Of a stretch of DNA of 64,000 nucleotides, positions 33,327 through 42,948 are shown piece after piece. This stretch comes from Phenylobacterium sp. (GTDB taxonomy: Bacteria > Pseudomonadota > Alphaproteobacteria > Caulobacterales > Caulobacteraceae), in the NCBI RefSeq assembly GCF_030646615.1, contig NZ_JAUSLG010000089.1:21063-85062 (forward strand). Reading direction: 5' to 3'. The position numbers and the translations under genes were made by a program. Below the pieces are notes generated by a model. The model did not search any database. It had not been told where the DNA came from and saw only the letters and a program-made list of their open reading frames with translations. The stretch's first letter is position 1; the number at the start of each line of letters is the position of its first letter.

Positions 33327-34952
33327 CTACTGGCCGCGCCGCAGAACCCGGCCGTGGCGCTCGTCGGTCACCTCGCCGGCCATGACGGCGGGCTTCCCGT
33401 TGACGAAGATGTACGCCATCCCCTCGGAATAGGCGTGGGGCTGCTGGTAGGTGGCCACATCGCGGATGGTCTCGGGATCGAACACCAGCACGTCGGCATA
33501 GGCGCCTGGCCGCAGGACGCCGCGATCCTTGATCGAGAACACCTCGGCTGACAGGCCGCTGGAGGCGTGGATGGCCTGGGCCATGCTGATCACCTCGCGC
33601 TCTTGCACATAGCGGTGGAACTTGCGCGGGAAGGCGCCATAGGCCCGCGGATGCTCGCCGCCGACCCCGAAGGGGCCCAGGGCGCCGTCGGACGAGGTCA
33701 TGGTCCAGGGCTGCCGCATCAGCCGCTCCACATCGCGCTCGTTCATGTTGAAGGAGACAATGCTGGCGCCGCCCTCGACCAGCATGTCGATGGCGGTGTC
33801 GAGGGGATCCTGCAGGTTGCGGCGGGCGATCTCATCCAGGCGCATGCCGTTGAGCGAGGGATCAGGCGCGTAGTTGCGGATCATAATGGCGTTGGCGCCG
33901 GCCCGGCGCTCCAGATTGGCCACCATCTCCTGACGGATCAGGGCGCGCTGCTCGGGGTTCTGCAGGCGCTTGACCGTCGCGTCCGGCCCGCCCTCCTGCG
34001 CCCAGCCCGGCACCAGGGAGGCCTGCAGCGAGGAGCCGGAGGCGGCATAGGGATACTGATCAGCCCAGATGGACAGGCCCTCGGCGCGGGCGGCGTTGAT
34101 CATTTCCACCGCCTGCTCGGACTGGCCCCAGACGCTGGGGCCGAGCATCTTCATGTGGGTGACCACGCCGATGATCCCGGTCTGTCGGGACACCTCGATC
34201 AACTCCTCGATCGCGCCCAGCACGCCGACGTCATAGCTGGACTCGTCGCGGATGTGGCTGATGTGGAAGGCGTCGGGATAGGTCTGGGCGACCCGGGCGA
34301 GGGCCACCAGTTCGGACGTGTCGGAATACTTGCCGGGAATATAGAAGGGGCCGCTGGAGAAGCCGAAGGCGCCCAGGTCCATGGCCTGTTTGACCAGGGC
34401 TTCCATCTGGGCCAGCTCGGCGGCGGTCGGCTTGCGGTTCTCCAGGCCCATCACGTCCTTGCGCACGCCGTTGTGGCCGATCATCGGCACGACGTTCACG
34501 CCCGGCACATGGGTTTCGATGGCCTCGATCTGGGGGCGGAGATCGCCAGGCCCGCCGCCGTCGGGATTGATCATCACGGTGGTGATCCCCTGATAGAGGA
34601 TCGGCACGGCGGCCGAGAGCTCGGGCGTTCCGATCTCCGGCGCGGCGTGGGAATGAGGGTCGATGAAGCCCGGCGAGACGATCTTGCCCGTGGCGTCGAC
34701 AGTGGTGGCGGCGGTCGCGGTGGCCGGGATGGCGCCGACCTCGACGATGCGGTCGCCCTTGATCGCCACATCGGCGGCGCGGCCCTCGGCGCCGGTGCCG
34801 TCATAGACCATGCCGCCGCGGATCAGGACGTCGTATTCCTGGGCCAGGGCCGTGGCCGAGACCCCCGACATCAGGCTGAGCGCGAGGCCCGCCGCCAGGA
34901 CGCGGCGGCGAAGGAAACTCGGCGGGGTCGTGACGTGAGGGGCGGGGGTCAT
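33327..34952 (-). CDS. N-acyl-D-amino-acid deacylase, exported (paralogue 1)
   Basis: A 541-residue zinc amidohydrolase of the D-aminoacylase family, which releases D-amino acids from N-acyl forms. A basic stretch RRR and hydrophobic core ending TALAQ (residue 38) give a signal peptide, possibly Tat. Metal residues seen are H100/H102 (DPHSHA), plus FHISHIRDE and VVTHMKMLG. The cysteine that follows the HxH in classical D-aminoacylases (GNCG) is replaced by INPDGGG. The catalytic Asp is in MTSSDGALGPFG. The ATG at 34952 has GGAG 5 nt upstream. Roughly three quarters identical by eye to the gene at 38529. Confidence 0.87.
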   Translation of the reverse strand: MTPAPHVTTPPSFLRRRVLAAGLALSLMSGVSATALAQEYDVLIRGGMVYDGTGAEGRAADVAIKGDRIVEVGAIPATATAATTVDATGKIVSPGFIDPHSHAAPEIGTPELSAAVPILYQGITTVMINPDGGGPGDLRPQIEAIETHVPGVNVVPMIGHNGVRKDVMGLENRKPTAAELAQMEALVKQAMDLGAFGFSSGPFYIPGKYSDTSELVALARVAQTYPDAFHISHIRDESSYDVGVLGAIEELIEVSRQTGIIGVVTHMKMLGPSVWGQSEQAVEMINAARAEGLSIWADQYPYAASGSSLQASLVPGWAQEGGPDATVKRLQNPEQRALIRQEMVANLERRAGANAIMIRNYAPDPSLNGMRLDEIARRNLQDPLDTAIDMLVEGGASIVSFNMNERDVERLMRQPWTMTSSDGALGPFGVGGEHPRAYGAFPRKFHRYVQEREVISMAQAIHASSGLSAEVFSIKDRGVLRPGAYADVLVFDPETIRDVATYQQPHAYSEGMAYIFVNGKPAVMAGEVTDERHGRVLRRGQ

Positions 34953-35044
34953 GGTGGTCTCCACGAACTGTTACGTTTTGAGGCGTCGGTTCCTCTCCAG
35001 GCCTTCCGATCAAAATGCGGGGCCGGCCTGGCCGTTACGAAAAG

Positions 35045-35070
35045 AGCCCCGGGCTCTCGCCCGGGGCTCC
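35045..35070 (-). terminator. Rho-independent terminator after the TonB receptor gene
   Basis: Perfect 10-bp stem (35045-35054 with 35061-35070), 6-nt loop; on the minus strand it is followed by TTTT. It lies just after the receptor stop at 35082, so that transcript does not run into the deacylase gene. Confidence 0.85.
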
Positions 35071-35081
35071 CTTGGACTTGG

Positions 35082-37907
35082 CTAGTATTCGAAGCGTACG
35101 CCCACCCGGAACACGCGGCCGAGGATGTCATAGACCCCCTGGCTGGTGGACGGGTTGCCGTAGGCGGTGCCCGCCGGGCCCTGGGGCACGATCTCCGGGT
35201 CGCGGTTGAACAGGTTGGAGATGCTGACGAAGGCTTCGGTCTTCTGCAGGACCTTGAGGTCGTAGGTCATGGCCAGGTCGACATAGAAGGCGCCATCCAC
35301 ATGGTTGTCGTTGATCGTGCGGTTGGCGATGGTCGAGGCGGGGCAGCCGGTGACACACTCGACAAAGGCGTTGTCGAGCTTGCTGTCACTGACCCCGCGG
35401 CCCGTGACCTGGATGGTCCAGGGATCAGCGGTGTAGGTGGCCGTCGCCCGATAGATGAACTCCGGCAGGGCGATCGAACCGGCGTTGTCGGTCGGAACGT
35501 CGATGCCGTTGTCCTCGTAGTTCTCCAGGTAGTAGGTGCCCACGGCCCGCAGGGCCACGGCCCCGTCGCCGAGGTTGAACCGGTAGGAGGCCTCCAGGTC
35601 GAGGCCGCGCGACTTCTGAACCGCGAAGTTGAAGGGGCTCACCGAAACCTGGCTGATCTGGTTGCCCGAGCGGACGATGGCCGCGCAGTATTCCTGATTA
35701 CCCTGGAAGCAGCGATCGACGATGGTGCTGGCCAGCACCGAGCCAATGGCGCCTTCGATCTGGATATCGAAATAGTCGATGGCCGCCGCAAAGCCCGGCA
35801 GGAAGGTGGGCTGCAGCACCACGCCGACGCCCCAGGTGTCGGCCAGTTCGGGGTCGAGGTTGAGGTTGCCGGTGGTCAGCTCCAGGAACTGGGTGGACTG
35901 ATTGTTGTTGAACGGGTCCAGCAGCGTGTTGGTGCGGCTGGTGCCGGCGGCGAATAGCTCGTTCAGGTTCGGCGCCCGGATGTCCCGCGAGCGGGTGACG
36001 CGGAAGCGGACGTCGGGGATCGGCGAATAGACCGCGCCCACCTTCCAGGTCGTGACATAGCCCGAGGTGCTGTAGTCGGTGCCGCGAACCGCGGCGTTCA
36101 CGTCAAAGCCGTCGGCCAGGGGAACGACCGCTTCCAGATAGGCCTCGGTCACCGTGTAGGAGCCGAAGGTCGGGCGATAATTGCCCACGAACCAGCCCGA
36201 CTGGAACTCGGTCGGGACCTCGCCGGACACCTCTTCCTTGCGGTGCTCGATACCGGCCGCCATGGAGACCGGGCCGGCCCAGGTGGAGAAGGGGTCGCCG
36301 GAGATGTTCGCTGCGGCCACCTGCTGGGTGAAGAACTGCTTCCGCTGCGGATCGCCCAGGATGTAGTCCAGGGCGGCCTGGGAATTGACGCCGATACCCA
36401 TGCGGTTGAAGGGCACGCAGCCATTGGTCGGATTGGTCAGGGTCGAGCGGCAGACGATGTCGCCGTTCGGCGCGAAGACCGCATCCTGGGCCAGGGCCAG
36501 GCGGGCGTTGTTGGTGATGTCCTTGGCGATCTCAAGGGTCTCGGTCTCGCCCCGCTGATAGTAGGCGTCCCAGCGCCAGGCGCGGTCAAAGGCGTCGAAG
36601 TCGCCCTGGGCCCCGACCACATAGCGGGTGACGCTGCGCTCATTGTCGGTCTTGCGGATCGGCAGGTCGGCGTTGGTGGTCCCGAGGCTGAAGCTCGCGA
36701 TGTTCAGGGCCGCCAGCTGCTGGCGGATGTCGGCCGGCAGGAAGGCGTTGTCCGACCGGATGGTGACATTGCCCTGGTTGAACTGCACGCCGGTCCAGCC
36801 GAGGGAGGCGTGCTCATTGTACGAGAACTGGCCGAAGATTTCGACATTGTCGGTGAGGTCGTAGCTGACCCGGCCGAAGACGCCCTTGCGTCGGTCGTCG
36901 GCGTTGAGGGACTGCTTGTCGTTGACCTGAACCGACTCCCAGTCGCCGCCGATCATCCAGGGATCGCGGGTCAGGCCGTAGGCTTGCTGGCCCACCACGC
37001 CGCCGACGCCGAAGGTTGTGCCGCGCAGGGGGGTGTTGGTGATGATGCCGCCCGGGGTGGCGTTGGACAGGCCCGCCCCGCTGGTGACGAAGCGCTCGGG
37101 CTGGCCGTTGCCCGGGGCGTAGTTCGGGTTGGTGATGATGTACCAGCCGTCGTTGTTCCAGTCCCGCGGCACCCCATAGATGCCTTCGCGATCAACGATC
37201 TCGCCGTTCAGCAGCAGATGGCCGCGGCCGCCGGCGAAGGACGTGCCGTAGGTCAGGTTGACCCGGTATTCGTCATCGTCGCCATAGGTGGTCTGGCCCG
37301 CCTCGACCGAGCCCTTGAAGCCCTGATAGTCGGTGTTGAGGATGAAGTTGACCACGCCGCTGACGGCGTCGGAGCCATAGGCCGCCGACGCGCCGCCGGT
37401 GACGATCTGGACGCCGCTGATCAGGCCTTGCGGGAAGGTGTTGACGTCCACCGCCCCGGTGATCGTCGAGCCCACCGAGCGCTGACCGTTCAGCAGGACC
37501 AGGGTGCGGGTGGCGCCCAGGCCGCGCAGGTTCAGGGCGTTGACGCCCGAGGTGCCGGCGCTGATCGAGGCGTTGGAGGTCTGCGGCGTGGCGCTGCCGA
37601 CGATGGACGGGATGTCGTTGACGAAGTCAGCGACATTGGAGGGGGCGGCGGCGAGGATTTCGGTCTCGCTGATCACGGTCAGGGGCGTGGGCGCCTGATA
37701 GCCGTCACGGACGACCCGGGTGCCGGTGACCACCACCTCTTCCACGCTGGCCACGCCAACCGGCGCGGCGGTCTGCGCGCTGGCTGCGCCGGCCGCGGAG
37801 ACGCCCAGCAACAGGGCCATGGCCGAAGCGCCGTGGGTCAGGCCCAATTTGCGGGCAGATCGAAGCCCCCGAGCCCGCACGTTGTGCATCTGAAGATTTC
37901 TTGACAT
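35082..37907 (-). CDS. TonB-dependent receptor, large CirA/BtuB-like
   Basis: A 941-residue outer-membrane receptor. Signal peptide residues 1-45 (ends SAAGAASAQ), TonB-box region EEVVVTGTRV, and plug motifs PTPLTVISETEI, LNLRGLGATRTLVLLNGQR, VQIVTGGASAAYGSDAVSGVVNFIL. The C-terminus ends in a phenylalanine/tyrosine strand (RVGVRFEY), as needed for barrel insertion. This plug pattern is the oligosaccharide/peptide-type receptor class common in Caulobacterales rather than the siderophore class. AGGGGG lies about 7 nt before the ATG. It is flanked by deacylase genes on both sides, so an N-acyl-D-amino-acid or peptide-like solute is a reasonable guess. Confidence 0.92.
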   Translation of the reverse strand: MSRNLQMHNVRARGLRSARKLGLTHGASAMALLLGVSAAGAASAQTAAPVGVASVEEVVVTGTRVVRDGYQAPTPLTVISETEILAAAPSNVADFVNDIPSIVGSATPQTSNASISAGTSGVNALNLRGLGATRTLVLLNGQRSVGSTITGAVDVNTFPQGLISGVQIVTGGASAAYGSDAVSGVVNFILNTDYQGFKGSVEAGQTTYGDDDEYRVNLTYGTSFAGGRGHLLLNGEIVDREGIYGVPRDWNNDGWYIITNPNYAPGNGQPERFVTSGAGLSNATPGGIITNTPLRGTTFGVGGVVGQQAYGLTRDPWMIGGDWESVQVNDKQSLNADDRRKGVFGRVSYDLTDNVEIFGQFSYNEHASLGWTGVQFNQGNVTIRSDNAFLPADIRQQLAALNIASFSLGTTNADLPIRKTDNERSVTRYVVGAQGDFDAFDRAWRWDAYYQRGETETLEIAKDITNNARLALAQDAVFAPNGDIVCRSTLTNPTNGCVPFNRMGIGVNSQAALDYILGDPQRKQFFTQQVAAANISGDPFSTWAGPVSMAAGIEHRKEEVSGEVPTEFQSGWFVGNYRPTFGSYTVTEAYLEAVVPLADGFDVNAAVRGTDYSTSGYVTTWKVGAVYSPIPDVRFRVTRSRDIRAPNLNELFAAGTSRTNTLLDPFNNNQSTQFLELTTGNLNLDPELADTWGVGVVLQPTFLPGFAAAIDYFDIQIEGAIGSVLASTIVDRCFQGNQEYCAAIVRSGNQISQVSVSPFNFAVQKSRGLDLEASYRFNLGDGAVALRAVGTYYLENYEDNGIDVPTDNAGSIALPEFIYRATATYTADPWTIQVTGRGVSDSKLDNAFVECVTGCPASTIANRTINDNHVDGAFYVDLAMTYDLKVLQKTEAFVSISNLFNRDPEIVPQGPAGTAYGNPSTSQGVYDILGRVFRVGVRFEY

Positions 37908-38528
37908 GACTAACCCCCTCGGAATTGACGATAAGCAGAATGTTCATTTGGCGCCCGGCTTTATTATAATTCGCCGGAACTGCGATGATCTGCGCCCGTA
38001 TTCATAACGAGGTTGTCGGCCACCCACCGGAGTGTCAACGCCGGCTCCCCTTCGGAATATTGCAGGGCCTATAACCCTCAGACATAGGTGTGGCCGGGCT
38101 GGCCGGCGCCGAGACTGAGGGAGGCCTTGGCCGGCCTGCCTTTGCGCGGGATGGCTACACAGGTGTCCGACGCCGGGAAAGGACGAGACCGCGCCGCCCA
38201 CGGAGCGTACAGCGCCCGATTCCGGGCGAGAGGACGACGGTTTCGGGGCGCCGCCCCAGATCTGCGGCTGTTCGGCGCCAAGCCATGACGTCAGGCTATT
38301 GATCGCGCAATATTCGGAAGGGGCGTCTTGATTGACACTAATGTCGCAGGACTGACACCCTTCCCAGGGGCCGGAGCAAGACGTCTTCGGCGCCGGGGCG
38401 TCCGCGCGAAGATTCGAGCAGTCTTCCTGTCAATATTTAGCCCGTGAACCGAGATTTGATCGGGAGGCGGACGTCGCCCATCCGGCCTGCGCCGGTCCGA
38501 GCGGCCCTGGTTTGAACAAGGATCTGAC
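37908..38528. other. 621-bp divergent intergenic region, no gene seen
   Basis: Lies between the divergent TonB receptor and the second deacylase gene and must hold both promoters. It is AT-richer than its surroundings at both ends (37955-37975 and 38300-38345). The short open frames inside lack ribosome sites and family features. A small dyad ATTG-N6-CAAT (38298-38311) and TTGACA (38332-38337) were noted, but neither is convincing. The GntR-type operator found elsewhere was not seen here. Confidence 0.6.
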
Positions 38529-40136
38529 ATGAAGACGCCCCCCGACTTCCTCCGCCGCCGGGTCCTGGCCGCGGGCCTCGCGCTCGGTCTGATGTCGGGG
38601 GTCTCGGGCCACGCCCTGGCCCAGGACTACGACGTGCTGATCCGCGGCGGCCTGCTGTTCGACGGCACGGGCGCCGAGGGCCGTGCCGCCGACGTGGCGA
38701 TCAAGGGCGACCGCATCGTCGAGGTGGGCGAGATCCCGGCGGCCGCGACCGCCGCCACCGTGGTCGACGCCACGGGCAAGTATGTCTCGCCCGGCTTCAT
38801 CGACACCCATTCCCACGCCGCCCCGGGCATCGAGACGCCGGAACTGGCGCCGGCCATCTCGGTCCTCACCCAGGGGATCACGACGGCGATGATCAATCCC
38901 GACGGCGGCGGCCCGGCCGACCTGCGCCCGCAGGTGGCGGCCATCGAGACCAACCGCCCGGGCGTCAACGTCATCCCGATGATCGGCCATAACGGCGTGC
39001 GCCGCGCCGTCATGGGCCTGGAGAACCGCAAGCCGACGGCCGCAGAGCTGGCGGAGATGCAGGGCCTGGTGCGGCAGGCCATGACCTTTGGCGCGCTGGG
39101 CATGTCCAGCGGCCCCTTCTATGTGCCGGGCAAGTACTCCGACACCGCCGAGATCGTCGCCCTGGCCAAGGTGGCCGCGGAGTTCCCGAACGCCTTCCAC
39201 ACCAGCCATATCCGCGACGAGTCCAGCTATGACATCGGCGTGCTGGCCTCGGTGGCCGAGCTGATCGAGGTCTCCCGCCAGACCGGGATCACCGGGGTGG
39301 TCAGCCACATGAAGATGCTCGGCCCCACGGTCTGGGGCCAGTCCGACGATGCGATCAAGATGATCGAGGCCGCCCGGGCCGAGGGCCTGTCCATCTGGGC
39401 CGACCAATATCCCTATGCGGCCTCCAGCACCGGCCTGTCGGCGGCCCTGATCCCCGGCTGGGCCCAGGAGGGCGGCCAGGAGGCCCTGTCCAAGCGACTG
39501 CAGAACCCCGAGCAGCGCGCCCTGATCCGCGAGGGCATGGTCGAGAACCTGGCCCGCCGCGCCGGCGCCAACGCCATCATGATCTCAAGCTACAGCGCCG
39601 ATCCGTCCCTAGAGGGGATGCGCCTGGACGAGATCGCAAGGCGTGACCTCAAGGACCCGCTGGACACCGCCATCGACCTGCTGATCAAGGGCGGGGCCGG
39701 CATCGTCTCGTTCAACATGAACGAAGACGACCTCGAGCTGCTGATGAAGCAGCCCTGGATGATGACCTCGTCGGACGGCGCCCTGGTGACCTTCGGCGAG
39801 GGCGCCGAGCATCCGCGGGCCTATGGCGCCTATCCGCGCAAGCTGCGGCGCTATGTGATCGAGCGCCAGGTGATCAGCATGGCCCAGGCGATCCATTCGT
39901 CCAGCGGCCTGCCGGCGCAGGTGTTCTCCATCCCAGACCGCGGGGTGATCAAGCCCGGCGCCTATGCCGACGTGCTGGTCTTCGATCCCGAGACGGTGCG
40001 CGACGTGGCCACCTATCCCAAGCCGCACGCCTATTCCCAGGGCATGGAGTACGTGTTCGTCAACGGCAAGGCGGCCTTGGCGGCGGGCGAAGTCACCTCA
40101 GAACGCGCCGGCCGCGTCATCCTGCGCGGGCGCTAA
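38529..40136 (+). CDS. N-acyl-D-amino-acid deacylase, exported (paralogue 2)
   Basis: A 535-residue close paralogue of the gene at 33327-34952, on the opposite side of the TonB receptor. Signal peptide ends HALAQ (residue 32). Metal residues H94/H96 (DTHSHA), the FHTSHIRDESS and VVSHMKMLGPTVWGQ segments, and MTSSDGALVTFGEG near the C-terminus are all conserved. As in paralogue 1 the classical GNCG cysteine is replaced (MINPDGGG). AAGGAT precedes the ATG. A terminator-like hairpin follows at 40162. Substrates probably overlap with paralogue 1. Confidence 0.87.
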   Translation: MKTPPDFLRRRVLAAGLALGLMSGVSGHALAQDYDVLIRGGLLFDGTGAEGRAADVAIKGDRIVEVGEIPAAATAATVVDATGKYVSPGFIDTHSHAAPGIETPELAPAISVLTQGITTAMINPDGGGPADLRPQVAAIETNRPGVNVIPMIGHNGVRRAVMGLENRKPTAAELAEMQGLVRQAMTFGALGMSSGPFYVPGKYSDTAEIVALAKVAAEFPNAFHTSHIRDESSYDIGVLASVAELIEVSRQTGITGVVSHMKMLGPTVWGQSDDAIKMIEAARAEGLSIWADQYPYAASSTGLSAALIPGWAQEGGQEALSKRLQNPEQRALIREGMVENLARRAGANAIMISSYSADPSLEGMRLDEIARRDLKDPLDTAIDLLIKGGAGIVSFNMNEDDLELLMKQPWMMTSSDGALVTFGEGAEHPRAYGAYPRKLRRYVIERQVISMAQAIHSSSGLPAQVFSIPDRGVIKPGAYADVLVFDPETVRDVATYPKPHAYSQGMEYVFVNGKAALAAGEVTSERAGRVILRGR

Positions 40137-40161
40137 ATTCAAAGTCTAGCCGCGCAGGCCA

Positions 40162-40198
40162 GGGCCGGAGCCGTCATCCCCACAGGCGGCTCCGGCCC
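40162..40198 (+). terminator. Hairpin between the two plus-strand deacylase genes
   Basis: Perfect 12-bp GC stem (40162-40173 with 40187-40198) with a 13-nt loop, followed by GAACGTCTTTC. The stem is strong but the T tract is poor, so it may terminate partially or stabilise the upstream mRNA. Confidence 0.5.
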
Positions 40199-40238
40199 GA
40201 ACGTCTTTCGAGGCCTCCTCCAGTCCAGGACCAAGATC

Positions 40239-41873
40239 ATGCGCCGCGCGACCCTGAAATCCCTTCTGCTCGCCACCGCCCTGATGGGGGCGGGCGCGGC
40301 CCAGGCCGCCGCCTTCGACCTGGTGATCCTGGGGGGCCAGGTGGTGGATGGCACGGGCAAGCCTGCCTATCGCGCCGACCTGGCCATTGACGGCGACCGG
40401 ATCGTGCGGATCGCCCGGGACGGGCTCAAGGCGGAGGACGGCGACGCCGTGCTCGACGCCCGCGGCCTGATCGTGGCGCCGGGCTTCATCGACAACCACG
40501 CCCACATCGCCGACAACATCGACCAATATCCCCTGGCCGAAAACTTCGTGCGCCAGGGCATAACCAGCATCATCGCCAGCCTGCACAGCGGCCCGCAGCC
40601 CTATCCGCTGAAGCCCTATGTGGAAGCCCTGAAGGTCGCCCCCAATGTCGGCTTCTTCGCCGGCCACAGCTTCGCCCGCACCCAGGTGCTGGGCATGGCC
40701 AACCGGGCGCCGAACCCGACCGAGCTGGCGCAGATGCAGAAGATCATCGCCGACACCATGGCTGACGGCGCGCTGGGGATGTCCACCGGCCTGGTCTATG
40801 TGCCGGCCAACTACGCCCGGCCCGAAGAGGTGATCGCCATGGCCAAGGTCGCCGCCTGCTGGGGCGGGATCTATGTCTCGCACATGCGCGACGAGGGGGC
40901 CGGCGTGCTGGACTCCGTGGCCGAGGTGATCGACGTCGCCGAACAGGCCGGGCTGCCGGGCCAGATCAACCACCACAAGGCCATGGGCTCCACCCAGTGG
41001 GGCTGGAGCGTCAAGACCTTGGCCATGATCGACGAGGCCCGCGCCCGGGGCCTCGACATCACCCATGACCTCTACCCCTATTCGGCCTCCAGCTCGTCCT
41101 CGGCGGTGATGTTCCCCGGCTGGGCCCTGGCCGGCGGCCCCGATGGCTTCAAGGCCCGAATGGAGGATCCCGAGGTCCGGCCCAGGGTGGAGGTCGAGAT
41201 GATGCGGATCCTGATGGTCCAGCGGGGCGGGGCGGACCTTGAGCGCCTGCAGTTCCGCAGCCTGGCGGCCGATCCGTCCTATGACGGCAGGACCCTGGCC
41301 GACCTCGCCCGTGACCGTGGGCTGGCCGGCACGCCGGAGGACGCGATCCAGCTGCTGATCGAGCTGCAGCTCAAGGGCGGGTTTACGGCCATCTATCACG
41401 TGATGGACGAGGCCGATGTGGTGCGCATCCTGCAGCACCCACTGGCCATGATCGAGACCGACGGCGACCCGGTGGGCTTCGGCGACGGCTTCCCGCACCC
41501 GCGCACCTATGGCGCCTTCCCCCGGGTGCTCGCCCGCTATGTGCGCGAGCAGAAGGTCATCACCCTGGAGGACGCCGTGCGCCGTATGACCTCCCTGGCC
41601 GCCGACCAGGTCGGCCAGACCGAGCGGGGCCGGCTGGTTGAGGGCGCCTTCGCCGACATCACCGTCTTTGACGCCGACACCATCGCCGACAGGGCGACCT
41701 TCGAAGACCCCCACCAGTACGCGGTGGGCGTGCGCCATGTGGTCATCAATGGCGTGCCGGTGATCCGCTCAGGGGCGCTGACCGGCACCATGCCCGGCCG
41801 GCCGCTGCTGGGGCCTGCGCGCCCCGCCGCCGTCCGGCCCGACCCGACGACGCCAGGGTGCCCGGCCGCCTAG
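40239..41873 (+). CDS. N-acyl-D-amino-acid deacylase, exported (paralogue 3, divergent)
   Basis: A 544-residue member of the same amidohydrolase family but much more divergent than paralogues 1 and 2. Signal peptide ends AAQAA (residue 25). The HxH is H87/H89 in DNHAHI, followed by YVSHMRDEG, INHHKAMGSTQWGW and the Asp in AMIETDGDPVGFGDG. Again the GNCG cysteine is absent (SIIASLHSG). It lies 102 bp after paralogue 2, and its stop overlaps the end of the convergent extradiol dioxygenase gene by 4 bp. It may belong to the D-amino-acid group or serve the neighbouring aromatic cluster. Confidence 0.85.
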   Translation: MRRATLKSLLLATALMGAGAAQAAAFDLVILGGQVVDGTGKPAYRADLAIDGDRIVRIARDGLKAEDGDAVLDARGLIVAPGFIDNHAHIADNIDQYPLAENFVRQGITSIIASLHSGPQPYPLKPYVEALKVAPNVGFFAGHSFARTQVLGMANRAPNPTELAQMQKIIADTMADGALGMSTGLVYVPANYARPEEVIAMAKVAACWGGIYVSHMRDEGAGVLDSVAEVIDVAEQAGLPGQINHHKAMGSTQWGWSVKTLAMIDEARARGLDITHDLYPYSASSSSSAVMFPGWALAGGPDGFKARMEDPEVRPRVEVEMMRILMVQRGGADLERLQFRSLAADPSYDGRTLADLARDRGLAGTPEDAIQLLIELQLKGGFTAIYHVMDEADVVRILQHPLAMIETDGDPVGFGDGFPHPRTYGAFPRVLARYVREQKVITLEDAVRRMTSLAADQVGQTERGRLVEGAFADITVFDADTIADRATFEDPHQYAVGVRHVVINGVPVIRSGALTGTMPGRPLLGPARPAAVRPDPTTPGCPAA

Positions 41874-42679
41874 AGGGTTAGCGCCAGGCCGCCCATGCCC
41901 GAGGCCCAGCTGGGCATAGGCTCATAGTACAGGCGCTCGCCGCGGGCGCCGGGGGTGGCGCCGGCCAAGGCGATCCAGGCGCTGACCTCCAGCCCGCCAT
42001 TGCCGGCCGCCTCCAGGATCTCGGCGTTGGTCAGGCGGGCGAGCTCGGCGCCACGTCCCTCGGTCATGGCGGCCATGAAGGCGAGGTCCCATTGCGCGTT
42101 GACCTGGCCTTCCTGCGGCACCCCCAGCCAGTGGGAGAGGCCGCCGCCGGCCAGCAGGGCGACCCGCTCGCCCGCCGGACGCACGGTCTCCACATAGGTC
42201 TTCAGCAAACCGCCCAGGCGCCAGCAGGCCTCGGGCTCCGGCGCCGGGGCGATGGCGGCATTCACATAGAGTAGCGCCGTGGGCAGGGTCCGGTTCGGGT
42301 CGACGACCCCGTGGGGGATCATCACGCCGTGGTCGGGCCGCACGCCTGAGAGGGTCTGCACCGCCTGGCCCTGGTCGTCGAGGAAGTCGGCCAGGCCTTG
42401 CGCGAAGGCGGCCGCGCCGGGGACAGGGTCGGTGGGCAGGCCCATGTCGCCATAGGGGACCAGGACATCGTCCAGGGCCACAGCGAAGGGGGCCGGCTGG
42501 TCGGCATGGAAGTTGTTCAGGTGGTCGGCGGTGATGACCACCAGGACATCAGGCCGCGTCGCGTGCAGCCGGCGGCCGATCTCGCGCATCCCTTGAAAGA
42601 CCCGCTCGGCCTGGTCCTCCACGCCGTCCGGCGCGCCCAGCACATGGGAGGTGGCGAAGGCTCCGACGATCTCGCCCAT
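41870..42679 (-). CDS. Class III extradiol ring-cleavage dioxygenase, catalytic subunit (LigB/CarBb-like)
   Basis: A 269-residue LigB-superfamily subunit that opens catecholic rings next to the diol using Fe(II). Candidate iron ligands are H12 (FATSHVLGAP), H53 (ITADHLNNF) and E231 (GGLEVSAW), with H183 (GGLSHWLG) as the probable acid-base histidine. It follows the small subunit by 3 bp, the same split alpha/beta layout as protocatechuate 4,5-dioxygenase and the CarBa/CarBb enzyme of carbazole degradation. It is the last gene of the Rieske oxygenase operon (44963 to 41870). Preference for a bicyclic catechol is inferred from the hydrolase next door. Confidence 0.9.
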   Translation of the reverse strand: MGEIVGAFATSHVLGAPDGVEDQAERVFQGMREIGRRLHATRPDVLVVITADHLNNFHADQPAPFAVALDDVLVPYGDMGLPTDPVPGAAAFAQGLADFLDDQGQAVQTLSGVRPDHGVMIPHGVVDPNRTLPTALLYVNAAIAPAPEPEACWRLGGLLKTYVETVRPAGERVALLAGGGLSHWLGVPQEGQVNAQWDLAFMAAMTEGRGAELARLTNAEILEAAGNGGLEVSAWIALAGATPGARGERLYYEPMPSWASGMGGLALTL

Positions 42680-42682
42680 GGG

Positions 42683-42946
42683 CTATCTCCGGTCGAAATA
42701 ATAGCTGATGGGGAACGGCGTGATGGTCGCCCGACCCGACCAGATCAGCCACTTGATGATCAGGTTCGGATGGATGCCCAGGCCGTGCAGATCGTCGCGC
42801 CCGCCCTGGTTCAGGACCTCGCGGGCCTCATCCGGCACGCCGAAGCGGTCGAACAGCTGGGCTGGATCACTCCGGATCAGCCCCCGGTCGGCCGGCGTGG
42901 CGATCAGGTGGTGAATCATGGCGTGAACGCCCTCGGGCGCGGCCAT
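42683..42946 (-). CDS. Extradiol dioxygenase small subunit (LigA/CarBa-like)
   Basis: An 87-residue LigA-domain protein that caps the active site of the LigB-type subunit. Recognisable features are the short helices LIATPADRGLIRSDPAQLFDRF, the GVPDEAREVL segment, and the conserved GIHPNLIIKWLIWSG tail. The ATG at 42946 starts 2 bp after the hydrolase stop. The longer open frame upstream overlaps the hydrolase and is not used. Essential partner of the catalytic subunit. Confidence 0.88.
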   Translation of the reverse strand: MAAPEGVHAMIHHLIATPADRGLIRSDPAQLFDRFGVPDEAREVLNQGGRDDLHGLGIHPNLIIKWLIWSGRATITPFPISYYFDRR

Positions 42947-42948
42947 GG

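Noticed and set aside
33567..35957. 796-residue plus-strand open frame
   Set aside because: Antisense shadow of the deacylase and TonB receptor genes.
37908..38528. Small open frames on both strands as hypothetical genes
   Set aside because: Arg/Pro-rich, no ribosome sites, frames on both strands simultaneously, typical of GC-rich noncoding DNA.
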